This document shows, one piece after another, positions 33,000-43,697 of a stretch of 64,000 nucleotides of DNA. This DNA is from Lineus longissimus (taxonomy: Eukaryota > Nemertea > Pilidiophora > Heteronemertea > Lineidae): the NCBI RefSeq assembly GCF_910592395.1, contig NC_088310.1, forward strand, positions 13,089,501 to 13,153,500, in the 5' to 3' direction. Position numbers and translations under genes: made by a program. The notes under the pieces were generated by a model. That model had not been told where the DNA came from, searched no databases, and saw only the letters and a list, made by a program, of their open reading frames with translations. Positions within the stretch are counted from its first letter, which is position 1; each line of letters opens with the position of its first letter.

Positions 33000-35900
33000 T
33001 CACTTCATTCGCTTTGGGGAATTTTTCATTTGCTTGTATGGAACATAGGTAACCTTTGATACATTCATTTTCAGGATTATCTGACCCAACAGTTTGGTGC
33101 AAGCAGTAAACGAGTCAATATTGAAATTAACACCTTCTCTGAAATTGTATTCGGCTATTTTGGAAATTAAGATTTCATCAGTGGTTCGTTTAACATGGAT
33201 TACCTCAGCCTGCATGGCACATATCTGAATGCCATACACTTCATTTTGATAAGTCATATGTGAAACAAGCTCAAGGACAAATTCTTTTTTCTCAACATCT
33301 ATTAGTTTGCTGCCTTTCTTGAGAGATGCAATCAGGAAAATTTTGACAAATCCCCCAGCTCGTCCAGTATCTAAGTATAATACAATGTCTGGCACAAATG
33401 TTTTAATGACATCAGTATTAGATTCTGAACTTGGTGATGATGATCGTGCTGGGGATGACTTAAGAGGAGAATTATCAGAGAGGGAAGAATCTTCACCATC
33501 ACCACGATCAAAGAACTTGAAAGATATTTTACGTCCAGTGGCATCATTTTTTGAAGAATGTCCTATGTTCATAACATCAATGAGGGTAAGGTTCAGTATG
33601 TCAACTAACTTCTGCAACCACACCTGTAATCCTGCTCTGCCTGTCCCATTAGCCATGTTGTTCACAAATGCTCTTTTGATGCCTCTTTGAGCCCTGTCCC
33701 AACCTGAAAAGTACAAAACAATCATGAATACTGAAGGAACATCTACATATGAGGAAAGAATTTATCAACTAGAATTGACTTACCAGTCAATTTGTAAGAG
33801 TGCCCTAACTGACACAATGGGAGTGTGACTGTGAGTTGATGAGAAGATTTTGATGCCAGATCGACGGACATGACAGAATCGTCTGTGCACAGGATTTGTA
33901 TTATCGGGGTATGTGATGTTTACTGTATCATCACAGGCAGGTGCATTGGGTGCATTAAACACATGGGTATCGCACATTGCCCATACAATAGCGGGATCGG
34001 GACAGGAGCTCAGACGCTAAAGCAGGGAGCATGACCAGATTCGACGAAGATGAGTGTGGGTCATGGAATTGTGGCGACAAATTTAATGCGTTGGAGGTGT
34101 CTAGGTACGCCATTGGCTGCTACGCCATATACCATTTGCCATTACGCCATGGAATTGTTTCTGACGCACCCTCTCAAGATGGCTCCCAAAAAATATGTTT
34201 ATTGACATTGGTTGTCCACGTTAATCTATCGATTATATAGATTCAGATAGCAATCACCAAACATGGTGACAGCGGTTTAAAGACCCATGAACTCTAGAAC
34301 AGGTACAATAGTTTAGTTTTGTCAAAAATGGCAAAATTGAGCCCCCCAGAACCGTTTAAATTCGACAAACCATCGCAATGGCCCGAGTGGAAAAAGCGTT
34401 TCGAGCGCTACCGGTTGGCCGCGAAAGTCAACAAAGAAGACGGCTTAGTGCAGGTTTCTACCCTCATTTATGCCATGGGAAAGGAGGCTGAGAATGTCTT
34501 TGAGTCCTTTAAGCTTTCTGAGGAAGATCAGAAGAAAATTGACGTAGTTCTGGGCAAATTTGATGGACATTTTGTACCAAAAAGAAATGTCATTCATGAA
34601 CGTGCTGTGTTCAATCAACGCATACAAAAAGGTGATGAGACTGTAGAATCGTTTGTACGTGCATTGTACGAGATGTCTGAGCACTGTGACTTTGGTACCA
34701 CTCGAAATGACATGATCAGGGACAGGTTGGTCATCGGTATAAAAGACCGTGAAGTGTCGAAAGATTTGCAACTAAAAACGAAACTGACACTTGATGATGC
34801 AATCGAGACTGCTAGACAGTCTGAGCAGGTGACCACACAGATGGAGCAGCTGACACTTGGTGGAGCCAAGTCGACCGTTAGTGAGGTCAAACGTGGGGCC
34901 CGTGGTACCGGTATGCCCCAGCGTGGATTTCGTGGTGGACATCGTCGTGGGAGTCGTGGAAATCGTCATTCGTGGAGAGGCCAGCAACGTAATAATGATC
35001 GTGGAAACTACCAAGAGTACGACCCACAGCAAACGTGCGGAAAATGTGGGTATGGTCGCCACAAGTCAACCGAAACGTGTCCAGCACGGGACGCGTTATG
35101 TAATCGGTGTCACCAAAAGGGCCACTTCAAGAGTCGATGTAGGTCCAAAACGGTGAAGGAGGTCGTTGTTTCGCAATACGAGCCTGACGAGGAATATTTC
35201 TTAGGAAACGTCGGAATTCAAGATTCGAAACCGGGAGATGACTGGACGGTCAATCTCAAAATTCACGGAAAGTCAATCGCGTTCAAAATTGATACAGGCG
35301 CTGATGTTTCAATCATAAATAAAGATATTTATGAGTCGCTAAGGCCAAAACCCGCTTTGGTCCAGCCAAATGTTATTCTTGATAGTCCTGGGGGAAAGTT
35401 AGATACCCTGGGTACGTTTATCGCGCCTGTTGTGCATTGTGGTGTTCGATATAAGTTCAAAGTTTATGTCGTGTCAGGAGCTTCGAAAAGTTGCCTGATT
35501 AGCCGTAGTGTCGCCACTGGTCTTGGTCTAGTTCAGCGAGTCGAGGAAATCAAGGAATCTGTGTTTGGCGCATGTGGTTTGATGAACTGTGACCCTGTGA
35601 AAATCAAGATACGCGATGATGCTGAGCCGTATAGCGTCAATTCTGCTAGAAAGATTGCCTATACTACCTAAGGTAAAGGCCGAAATTGAGCGCATGCATG
35701 CGGCAGATGTGATTGAGTCTGTCACTGAGCCGACCCCGTGGTGCTGTCCGATTGTTCCTGTACCCAAAAAGGATGGGTCGGTCAGAATTTGTGCAGATTT
35801 GAAAAAGTTGAATCAGGCTGTTCAACGTGAACGATATCAACTTCCAACCCTTGATGATGTTATCCACAAGTTGTCAGGAGCAACCGTCTTCACAACTCTT

Positions 35901-38900
35901 GACGCTTCTAGTGGATACTGGGCGGTGCCTCTTGACAAGGAGAGCCGCTTATTGACCACGTTCATAACTCCGATGGGCAGATTTTGCTTCCGTCGTTTAC
36001 CGTTTGGTGTCTCCTGTGCTAGTGAGATTTTTCAGCGAATTATGAACGATTTATTAGAGGGAACTGGTGCAATTGTCTGGCAGGACGATATTCTAATTTA
36101 CGGGAAAACCGTCGAGGAACACGATGCTATGTTAGACGCTGTCATGCAGCGCATTGAGAAATCTGGGTTAAAGCTGAACAAACCCAAATGTAAATTCCGA
36201 AAACCAAGCCTGAGATATGTAGGTCACAAATTCGATTCCAGCGGTGTTAGTCCTGACGAGGAAAAAGTGAAAGCGATCGCAGAGTTAGAGCCGCCGAGTG
36301 ACGTTCCAGGATTGCGACGTGTCCTCGGAATGATCAATTACCTGGGACGATATATTCCCAATTTAGCGACTGTCATAGCTCCGCTCAATGAGTTGTTACA
36401 TCACGACAAAGTGTTTCAATGGGGACCGCCCCAGAGCGAAGCGTTCGAAAATGTCAAGGCCCTGATTTGCAGTGCCCCAGTCTTGGCATACTATGACGTC
36501 AACAAAGAGACAATTGTGAGCGCTGACGCGAGTAGTTACGGTATTGGAGGAATTCTGATGCAGCGACACGGCACTGAACTCAAACCCGTAGCATTTTGTT
36601 CAAGAACGCTCAGCAAGGCTGAGCAAAATTACGCTCAGATTGAAAAAGAGTGTCTCGCGTCGGTGTGGACCTGTGAGAAATTTCGAAGATACTTACAGGG
36701 ACTTGAATCATTTAGATTAGAGACTGACCATAAGCCTTTGGTACCCCTCATGAACACTCGTGATCTCGATCAAGTACCATTACGTTGTCAGAGACTATTG
36801 ATGCGTCTCATGCCGTTCAGCTGTCAGGCTGAGCATGTGCCAGGTAAATACCTGGTAGTCGCGGATACGCTGTCGAGACAGCCATTGAAATGCGCAGATA
36901 TCGATAGTACCCCTGAACAGGACATTACTTTTTACGTGAATGCCGTTATCTCCGCAAAACCCATGACTGACCAGCGATTGGTCGAAATTCGCGAGGAAAC
37001 AGCGCGTGATGAAGAACTGACTGAAGCCATGAAAATCACGCTTGAAGGCTGGCCACAACATAGCCGTAATGTGCCCGCCTCTGTACTTGAACTGTACAAT
37101 GTTCGACATGGATTGTCGGTGTCCGATGGACTATTGCTCATGGGTGATCGAATCGTTATTCCGCGGAAAATGAGGTCCGATATACTAGCCCGTATTCACG
37201 ATGGACATCAGGGAGTGAATAAGTGCCGCGAGCGCGCGAATATGTCTGTATTCTGGCCAGGCATAAACTATGACATTCAATGCATAGTGAAGGAATGCGA
37301 ACATTGCCAGATTCGCAGTCCCACACAAAGACATGAGCCGATGATATCTACGCCTCAGCCAGATCGCCCCTGGCAGAAAATAGCAGCCGATTTCTGCGAA
37401 GTCGAGAAAGTGAAATACCTTGTGGTCATAGACTATTACTCGAAGTGGCTTGAGATAATCAAGATGAATGATACCCGAGCCGCTAGTGTGATTGCTAAGT
37501 ACAAGACTCTGTTTGCTAGGTGGGGCGTGCCGCAAGAACATTTCTCTGATAACGGCCCGCCATTCGATTCAAACGCGTTCAAAGACTTTGCCAATGAATA
37601 TGGCATAATGCTGACCACAAGTAGCCCGCATAATCCACAGGCCAATGGCCAAGCCGAAAGTGGAGTCGCTATCGCGGAAAGAATTCTGTGCCAGAATGAT
37701 CCAGTGAAAGCACTGATGGTGTACAGGGCAACACCAGTTGTCTCAACAGGACATAGTCCTAGTCGTCTAATGATGGGACGTGAGATGAGTACAACATTGC
37801 CGATACTCTCAAAGACACTAGCACCTCATTGGCCTGATCGCGAAAGACTGTCAGAAAATGTAAAGAACACGCAAATGAACTATGAAAAACAGTACAATAG
37901 GAGGCATGGAGTTAGGCCTATGCCTGAACTAATGCCTGGTGATCGGGTCCGAGTCAAGTTGGACAATGAGTCCATGTGGGGACAGCCCACTATCGTCGTT
38001 AGACAGCACGAAACCCCTCGATCCTATGTCGTGCAGTCACAGTCAGGAAGGGAGTATCGTCGAAATCGCCGCCATTTACAACTTCTCCCGAAGACAAATG
38101 GCAGCAACAGCAAGGACAAAGCTTCGGACTCGTCCGAGTCACAACCAGCCGTACCGGTACATACAAATGTACAGCCAAGTATACAGCCGAATCCAGTACG
38201 AGAAACCCCAGCGTCGACTCCGAGTACGAATGCCGAATCGTCAATGTCACAACCAGTGACTACGAGATCCGGGAGGACTGTGAAGCCTCCAGGTTGGCAG
38301 AAAGACTTTGCGAAATAGACGCTATAACATTGACATTTTAGGCCTATTATATTTGGGTCATGCAATCGGCTGTGCTGGGTCGAAATACCCGTCGGTGTGC
38401 GGCAGGGGACGGGCAGTCTACCCCTAACCTGCAGTGTAGGCTTTGCTTTGGAGAAAGAGTTCTTTTTGTATCTTTCATGCTTGTATGTTGTGTGTGTTAT
38501 TTTTGTGTGCCCGTTGTAATTTCTGAGTTTAAAAGAGTTGATAAGTTTGGTTGCGAGTTAACTGGTTTCAGTTTACCAGTGTGATTTTAGGACTTTGATT
38601 ATACCAAAAATCTGGTATGTTATGACATTTAGTTTTCAAGCTTAAAAACTTTAAAGGGGAGATGTCTAGGTACGCCATTGGCTGCTACGCCATATACCAT
38701 TTGCCATTACGCCATGGAATTGTTTCTGACGCACCCTCTCAAGATGGCTCCCAAAAAATATGTTTATTGACATTGGTTGTCCACGTTAATCTATCGATTA
38801 TATAGATTCAGATAGCAATCACCAAACAGGAGGGAGTTTGTGTTCACCATCGTTTTACATCGACATTATGCCCGACGCTGCATGCACTGCCAAATCATGA

Positions 38901-40329
38901 AATGACCTCCTTTGGCAAGAGCACAAAATATATACAGCCCGACTGACCACGTAGGTACATTGTAGGTGAAAGCAGTGTTGTAAATGCTAATGAAGCAATC
39001 TAGGGGGGTCATTTCCAAAAAGTATCCAAAAAGTGCTATTCTCTCAGACAGACAACACTCTTAGAGCGAACTAGCCGCACCATCATCGACTTCGCCACAC
39101 TTGAGTCCCTCTATTATCCGTAATGGGAAGCACTAGATTTTATGAATGAATTTCTAACTACGTCATCTCATTATAATACTACGGAATTTACTACGATCAC
39201 ATGACCAGTGTACCACAGTGCATTTGTACACAAAACATATATTATCCACAGGGTCTGAGATCCGATGATTTCATCCAAACATGGTCGTTCAAACTCAACA
39301 TTTAGGAGGTGAAATGATAATATCACTGTCGCAACTGGCCTCTACCAACCTCAAACTTACTCCAGTCCAATACCAATGGATTGAAGTTGGATTGCTTGTA
39401 CTTCCAATAATCTGCCTCCAAAGTCGTAGTGTGGAACAAAATGGCGGAATGTTTCGGTTTTTGGAATGTAGGCGTTGTATACAAATGCATTGCAAGCTCC
39501 CCCGACCAATCACACTCGCGGATCCGGTAGACGCTACCCGGCCTACGATACGGCAAAATTCCCAATGTAAAAGTGTATTGTGGGACCGCGGGCACCAGTC
39601 TAAAAATCACGCGGTAGCAGTTTCAAGCGCCCCACAAATTTATGAATGAAATGGTGTGTATATCGCGGGCCGCGATAGCAGAACGAGAGTTCACTTCAGA
39701 CGAGCGCGGCTAGTTCGCTTTTAAAGACCCCCCAGGCCAATATCACATTTCATCCCGGATTTGCTACAGTTTTAATTCATCGGACCATGGCACATAAGAC
39801 CAGTGCCAGTGTGTTTTGGCCATGGTCGACTGTCCATGTCAAAATTACTCCAGTGGATGGAAAGTATTATGAGGTATGGATGCAGGGGTTATGATTTATC
39901 CCTAAACATCATTCATGTCTACAGACTTAGCACACCGTATTCACAAAACTGTGAGGTTCCAGCACACCCAATGAGCTTATACTTACTGATCTCAATGTCC
40001 CCTTTGTCACTCCATCTGGGATCCCCACAGCCACCAGTTCCATTTTTAAGGCATACAACCGTCTGAAGTGCAGCATTGCAGGAAGTACTAAAGGCTCTTA
40101 TGTCATTAAGAACAGTCTCAGGTAGGGGTTCGAATTCTTCTTTATTAAGGCCATCGATCTTGTTCCATGTAAGATATGATGGTTCACACTGGTGAGCTCT
40201 GTAAATCTTACCACCCATGGGTTCCATGAGTACCTCAAGATGTGCTGCTTTGGAATATGCATACTTCGATGGAACAAGTCCTCGTATTTCTACATAAGCG
40301 GCCTTGATGACAGGGTCACTGGAGAAATC
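33000..40329 (-). CDS. Predicted three-exon host gene segment, unknown product
   Basis: Exons read leftward: 40329-39987, 33882-33784, 33703-33000 (stop at the left end). Exon 1 follows TTCATCCTCTTTGCAG and ends at ATCA|GTAAGT. Exon 2 begins after GTGCACAG (weak pyrimidine tract) and ends at GACTG|GTAAGT. Exon 3 follows TTTTGTACTTTTCAG. Phases agree (0, then 1, then 1) and give one frame of about 380 residues. The last exon has a Ser-rich linker (SPARSSSPSSES) and a C-terminal domain with PDIVLYL and KKEFVLELVSH, faintly like PD-(D/E)XK-type folds. I cannot name it. Intron 1 is about 6.1 kb, 4.7 kb of which is the young Gypsy. 5' exons are probably missing; a frame at 40954-40727 could be one. 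The link between exons 1 and 2 is the least certain. Confidence 0.42.
34098..34263 (+). repeat. 5' LTR of Gypsy element
   Basis: Begins TGTCTAGGTACGCC, ends CACCAAACA; 166 bp, which is short for Gypsy. Identical to 38663-38828. Confidence 0.95.
34264..34276 (+). promoter_or_regulatory. Primer-binding site of Gypsy element
   Basis: TGGTGACAGCGGT directly follows the CA end of the 5' LTR, the standard place for tRNA priming. Confidence 0.75.
34319..35671 (+). CDS. Gypsy Gag-protease (450 residues)
   Basis: Starts at the first ATG of the open frame, 65 bp after the 5' LTR, with MSKMAKLSPP. Residues 1-180 form a capsid-like region (PSQWPEWKKRFERY, then FVPKRNVIHERAVFNQ and RLVIGI). Residues 185-235 are Arg/Gly-rich (nucleic-acid binding). 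Two zinc-knuckle motifs lie at 240-274 (CGKCGYGRHKSTETC and CNRCHQKGHFKSRC; the first has an unusual spacing). An aspartic protease with IDTGADVS at 324-331 follows. The frame stops at 35671, overlapping the pol frame by 56 bp. Gag packages the RNA; the protease matures Gag and Pol. All key residues seem present. Confidence 0.9.
   Translation: MSKMAKLSPPEPFKFDKPSQWPEWKKRFERYRLAAKVNKEDGLVQVSTLIYAMGKEAENVFESFKLSEEDQKKIDVVLGKFDGHFVPKRNVIHERAVFNQRIQKGDETVESFVRALYEMSEHCDFGTTRNDMIRDRLVIGIKDREVSKDLQLKTKLTLDDAIETARQSEQVTTQMEQLTLGGAKSTVSEVKRGARGTGMPQRGFRGGHRRGSRGNRHSWRGQQRNNDRGNYQEYDPQQTCGKCGYGRHKSTETCPARDALCNRCHQKGHFKSRCRSKTVKEVVVSQYEPDEEYFLGNVGIQDSKPGDDWTVNLKIHGKSIAFKIDTGADVSIINKDIYESLRPKPALVQPNVILDSPGGKLDTLGTFIAPVVHCGVRYKFKVYVVSGASKSCLISRSVATGLGLVQRVEEIKESVFGACGLMNCDPVKIKIRDDAEPYSVNSARKIAYTT
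35616..38318 (+). CDS. Gypsy Pol: reverse transcriptase, RNase H, integrase (900 residues)
   Basis: The frame is +1 relative to Gag-protease. True pol sequence starts where the two overlap (about residue 17, LPKVKAEIE), so it is probably expressed by frameshifting rather than from its own ATG. RT: FTTLDASSGYW (first catalytic Asp, residue 96) and VWQDDILIYG (Asp 157-158). RNase H: VSADASSYG (304), IEKECL, LETDHKP (371), VADTLSR. Integrase: zinc-binding HDGHQG...CEHC (about 529-564), core DFC (592), SDNG (645) and NGQAE (681), then a GDRVRVKL C-terminal module. The tail is Ser/Thr/Pro-rich and ends RSGRTVKPPGWQKDF. No chromodomain. 900 residues without a stop means it may be active. Confidence 0.92.
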   Translation: MMLSRIASILLERLPILPKVKAEIERMHAADVIESVTEPTPWCCPIVPVPKKDGSVRICADLKKLNQAVQRERYQLPTLDDVIHKLSGATVFTTLDASSGYWAVPLDKESRLLTTFITPMGRFCFRRLPFGVSCASEIFQRIMNDLLEGTGAIVWQDDILIYGKTVEEHDAMLDAVMQRIEKSGLKLNKPKCKFRKPSLRYVGHKFDSSGVSPDEEKVKAIAELEPPSDVPGLRRVLGMINYLGRYIPNLATVIAPLNELLHHDKVFQWGPPQSEAFENVKALICSAPVLAYYDVNKETIVSADASSYGIGGILMQRHGTELKPVAFCSRTLSKAEQNYAQIEKECLASVWTCEKFRRYLQGLESFRLETDHKPLVPLMNTRDLDQVPLRCQRLLMRLMPFSCQAEHVPGKYLVVADTLSRQPLKCADIDSTPEQDITFYVNAVISAKPMTDQRLVEIREETARDEELTEAMKITLEGWPQHSRNVPASVLELYNVRHGLSVSDGLLLMGDRIVIPRKMRSDILARIHDGHQGVNKCRERANMSVFWPGINYDIQCIVKECEHCQIRSPTQRHEPMISTPQPDRPWQKIAADFCEVEKVKYLVVIDYYSKWLEIIKMNDTRAASVIAKYKTLFARWGVPQEHFSDNGPPFDSNAFKDFANEYGIMLTTSSPHNPQANGQAESGVAIAERILCQNDPVKALMVYRATPVVSTGHSPSRLMMGREMSTTLPILSKTLAPHWPDRERLSENVKNTQMNYEKQYNRRHGVRPMPELMPGDRVRVKLDNESMWGQPTIVVRQHETPRSYVVQSQSGREYRRNRRHLQLLPKTNGSNSKDKASDSSESQPAVPVHTNVQPSIQPNPVRETPASTPSTNAESSMSQPVTTRSGRTVKPPGWQKDFAK
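38651..38662 (+). promoter_or_regulatory. Polypurine tract of Gypsy element
   Basis: TTAAAGGGGAGA ends one base before the 3' LTR; this is the usual plus-strand primer. Confidence 0.85.
38663..38828 (+). repeat. 3' LTR of Gypsy element
   Basis: 166 bp, identical to 34098-34263; followed by GGAGG. Confidence 0.95.
39003..39735. mobile_element. DNA element with inverted ends (CTAGGGGGGTC)
   Basis: The left end GGGGGGTCATTT and, 55 bp inward, GAGCGAACTAGCCGC are matched inverted on the right by GCGGCTAGTTCGC and AAAGACCCCCC. Non-coding apart from short frames. Lies in the large intron of the predicted gene. No clear target-site duplication. Confidence 0.45.
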
Positions 40330-40335
40330 CTGCAA

Positions 40336-41769
40336 AGAGGATGAACAATTTTTTAAAAATTAATTTCCATTCACCTCCTAGGCTCCTCATGAAATGTCAA
40401 CTGCAGCAACTAAAGCAATGTTTATGTACCAAAGCTTGAAATAACTCTTAGGTCTTGGAGCAATTTTGCTTTCGTGGGATCTCATTTGAGTAGCTATTTT
40501 TGGGGCTTGGGTAGGTAGCGACTTTTTTTATAAAAAATTGCATCTGGCGTAACTGCTGAGAGAGACTGAACTCAGCCCTGTATACCGAAGAATATAATTT
40601 TATGAAATAATGTTTTCAGCTCAGCTGATCAATCAGAAAATCCTGGCAAATGCTTTTTCTGAATTTCGGACTTGTGGGATGTCGGACTAGATCCATGCGC
40701 TTGATTGGGAACAACCCCTGAAAATGTCAAATCGTACATGTATTTTTCACTCCACCTATTCCAAACATTTTAGACCAGGCCTCAGCCATTTTGTCAGCAG
40801 GTGACTTGACGTCAGAGACATGGCTCACATGGCATATTCTGTTGAGCACTCCACTCGTGACGTTGCATCCACGCGGCCTGGCTTGTTGCGCGTCATTGAC
40901 TTGAGACAAAAAATGCAACGAATTTTGGTAACCAATCGCATGTAGCTCGACCATTTCTGATCGGATCCTTGATTGTGATAGCAGCTTTTGTTCAGTTCTC
41001 CATTCCAGGCCATGGGCTTTCCGGAGAAGTCATATCCGAGGCAGAATCCTCTCTTTCGTAGCGTCGCCTGCGGTTTATTTGCAGCCCAATCACCCATTTA
41101 TGTAAACGTAGGGAGTGTTTTGGATGTATTTCTGTACAAAATCCACTGCTCATGCTGAAAAATTGCCATTGAAACAGGGCTTCCAAAGGAGTTTTTTGGT
41201 GGAGAGTCCCAGACCTCTGGCAGTTTTGCCATGAGGGTCCTTTCATATTTTGGGGGGTCCCCATTTTTCCATGCCCAATTTTAACTTAATTCAAGGGTTT
41301 TCTTTTAAACAACTCTGCATCGTCATGTTGCTTTTTGTGTTAGTGCCATCCTCAACGGCCAGTTACCACAGTCTTCCAAATACTTTGAAACCCAGAGCCT
41401 TGGTTAATTTTCATCGTGCGTCCCTGGGACTCAAGCACCAAAACTATGGTGCCTCCTTTGGAGTTTTCGTGCGTATTTGACCCTGGAGCTCGGGTCCCCG
41501 GAAGCCCTGTTGAAAGTGGCACATATGTATTGTACAGGTATTCAGCTTTAATTTGGTACCTTCAGCGTTGGAATCCATAATGATTTCTTGGTGTATATGG
41601 AGTAATTTCCCAGAAGTGTCATGGTATTTTTTATGTAAACGTTGTTCCCAATCAATCAAGCGCATGGATATGATACCAGTCTCCAAAATGTTGGACTTGT
41701 GGGATTTCAGAGTTGTGGGGTCCAGATGTCGGACTTAGGGACTAGGCCTATGTCTATGATACCTTGTTT
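40336..41769. other. No confirmed gene; possible upstream exon and inverted short words
   Basis: A minus frame at 40954-40727 (contains LHAIGYQNSLHFLSQVND and DKMAEAWSKMFGIGG) has no stop and a weak GT donor at its end in phase with the exon at 40329, so it might be a 5' exon. Short words GCGCATGGAT plus CCGACATCCCACAAGTCCGA occur inverted near 40670-40712 and 41660-41737. Confidence 0.25.
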
Positions 41770-43431
41770 AATGAAACGGCCAGGGGCCATTGTGCTCACC
41801 GTAAGTATTTTTAGTAGACAGTTACAGAAAGTGCTACAGTATGTAGGCCTCTCATAATTTTATACATGCATCTGTGACCAGTTCAGAGCCGGCCCTGGCC
41901 AAGTGGTGAATCCGAGACTTGTGGTTCCAAGCTTGTAGAGTCTAGGTGAAAATGATAGTGAAGAAACGTGCCACTCCATGACAATGGTGAATATATTTTT
42001 AACTTTGACCTCAGTGACCCTGACAGGTAGGTCAAATAACAAACCAGGGTGATATGTGATGTAGACACATCCACCTGACCATAACAATTTCATCACTCGT
42101 TACACTACAGCAATCGGCAAAAAACGATTTCCAAGATGGCCGCCTAATTAAATCTATGGCACCAAATAAATCAAAAAATGAAGAAAATGTAAGATAGAAC
42201 TCAGAAAAGAAAAAAGGAAAAGATGAAAAATAAAAATATTTTTGGCTGTCCTTGACCGGGGTTTGAACTCACGACCTTTGGATTGCCACAATACGAGGAA
42301 AAACCCACAAAACATGCAATTTCGGCCATATTTGAATTCCGATCTGGCTGAAACTTGGCATACAAATAGTGGCTTCTTAGATGCATCATTACACAAAATT
42401 AAAACTCTTTACATTGAACAACGACAAAACGTACCAAGAACGGTAAAGTTTTCAACTTTGACCTCTGTGAACTTGAAAGGTGGGTCAAATCAAAAACCCG
42501 TAAGATATGTGATGTATCCTTGCTGGGAGTACCTACCATGAAACTTTTATCAAAAACAAATCAGTAATAAGCGAGAAATCACACTTTTTGAGTTTTGAGT
42601 TTGGGCCCCCTGGTGGCCAAGTCAATAATCAGACCGAACCAAAATTCAGTGTAAAAGGTCAACTGACCTAGGGGGTCATTTGTTCACAGTTTCAAGTTCA
42701 TAACTGTTGCGGTTGAGAAATGTGCCATAGTTACACTCAAACGGCAAATTTACGCCATTTGACCTCTGCGACCTTAAAAAGTAGGTCAAATCCAAAAAAT
42801 CGTGCAACATCTGAGGTAACCTTGCTAGGGGTCCCTGCCATAAAAATTTCATCAAAAACAATTCGCTAATAAGCAGGCTATTGCACTTCTTACTTTTTCT
42901 GTTTTGGCCCCCTGGTGGCAAAGTCAAGAATCAGATCAGGCTGAAATTCAGCATCAGAGGTTATCTGATATAGGGGGTTATATGTACCAAGTTTCAAGCT
43001 CATAGCTTTGGTGGTTGAGAAACGTGCCATAGTTACACTCAAACGGACAATTCACACCATTTGACCTCTGTGACCTTGAAAAGTAGATCAAATTAAAAAC
43101 CCGTAAGATATATGATGTATCCTTGCTATGAGTACCTACCACAAAAGTTTTATCGAAAACAAGTCACTAATAAGCGAGATATCACACTTTTTAGATATCC
43201 ACATTTGGCCCCCTGGTGGCCAAGTAGAGAATCAGATCGGACAGAAATTTAGTGTCACGGGTCATCTGACCTAGGGGGTCATGTGTACAAAGTTTTAAGT
43301 TCAGAGGCCTAGCGGTTAAAAAACGTGCCACTGTTTTTGAACTAGGATACGACGGACGACGACGACGACGACGACGGACGACGGACACTGCGGTATCGTA
43401 TAGACTCCCCTACGGTGAGCCAAAAACCGAT
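41770..43431 (+). mobile_element. Dispersed microsatellite-bearing element, diverged copy
   Basis: Starts ATGAAACGGCCAGGGGCCAT and GTGCTCACC, has four diverged units with the TTTGACCTC...GTCAAAT core (near 42003, 42453, 42759, 43060), a CGACGACGG microsatellite (about 43348-43385) and ends ...GGTGAGCCAAAAA. A different subfamily from the copies at 31545 and 43860. It carries a SINE-like insertion near 42243. Confidence 0.7.
42243..42310 (-). repeat. tRNA-derived SINE-like remnant
   Basis: On the minus strand, GGTCGTGAGTTCAAACCCCG resembles a T-arm/B-box of a tRNA, followed by CGGTCAAGGACAGCC and an A/T-rich tail. There is no complete cloverleaf and no A box that I can see, so it is not a tRNA gene. 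Confidence 0.35.
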
Positions 43432-43697
43432 TTCCATTGTCGGACCAAATAGGCTATAGCTACTTAGGCCTAATAATACTTGGGCCCTTGTTGGGGGGAC
43501 ACCGTCTGTTGTGCATATTCTTAGTGCATATTCTTAGGCCAACAACCAGCTGACAACCAATGAATGATCATAGGCCATTTCACACCATGGCCCTCAAATG
43601 ACGTCACGTACGACAGTGCATGAGGATGCACGTGCGCAATGTATTGCGAGGTAGGCACATAGGGCCTACATCGCACAATGCATTTTCATGCACTGCT

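Larger units (their letters stand above)
34098..38828 (+). mobile_element. Complete young Ty3/Gypsy LTR retrotransposon
   Basis: 4731 bp, flanked by GGAGG at 34093-34097 and 38829-38833 (5-bp target-site duplication). The two 166-bp LTRs are identical as far as I can compare base by base. In order it has LTR, primer-binding site, gag-protease frame, pol frame, 3' untranslated part, polypurine tract, LTR. Identical LTRs and an intact duplication mean a very recent insertion. It lies in the large intron of the predicted minus-strand gene, in antisense orientation to it. Confidence 0.95.

Noticed and set aside
42243-42310. Functional tRNA gene
   Set aside because: Only a T-arm-like half is present; no acceptor stem or A box.
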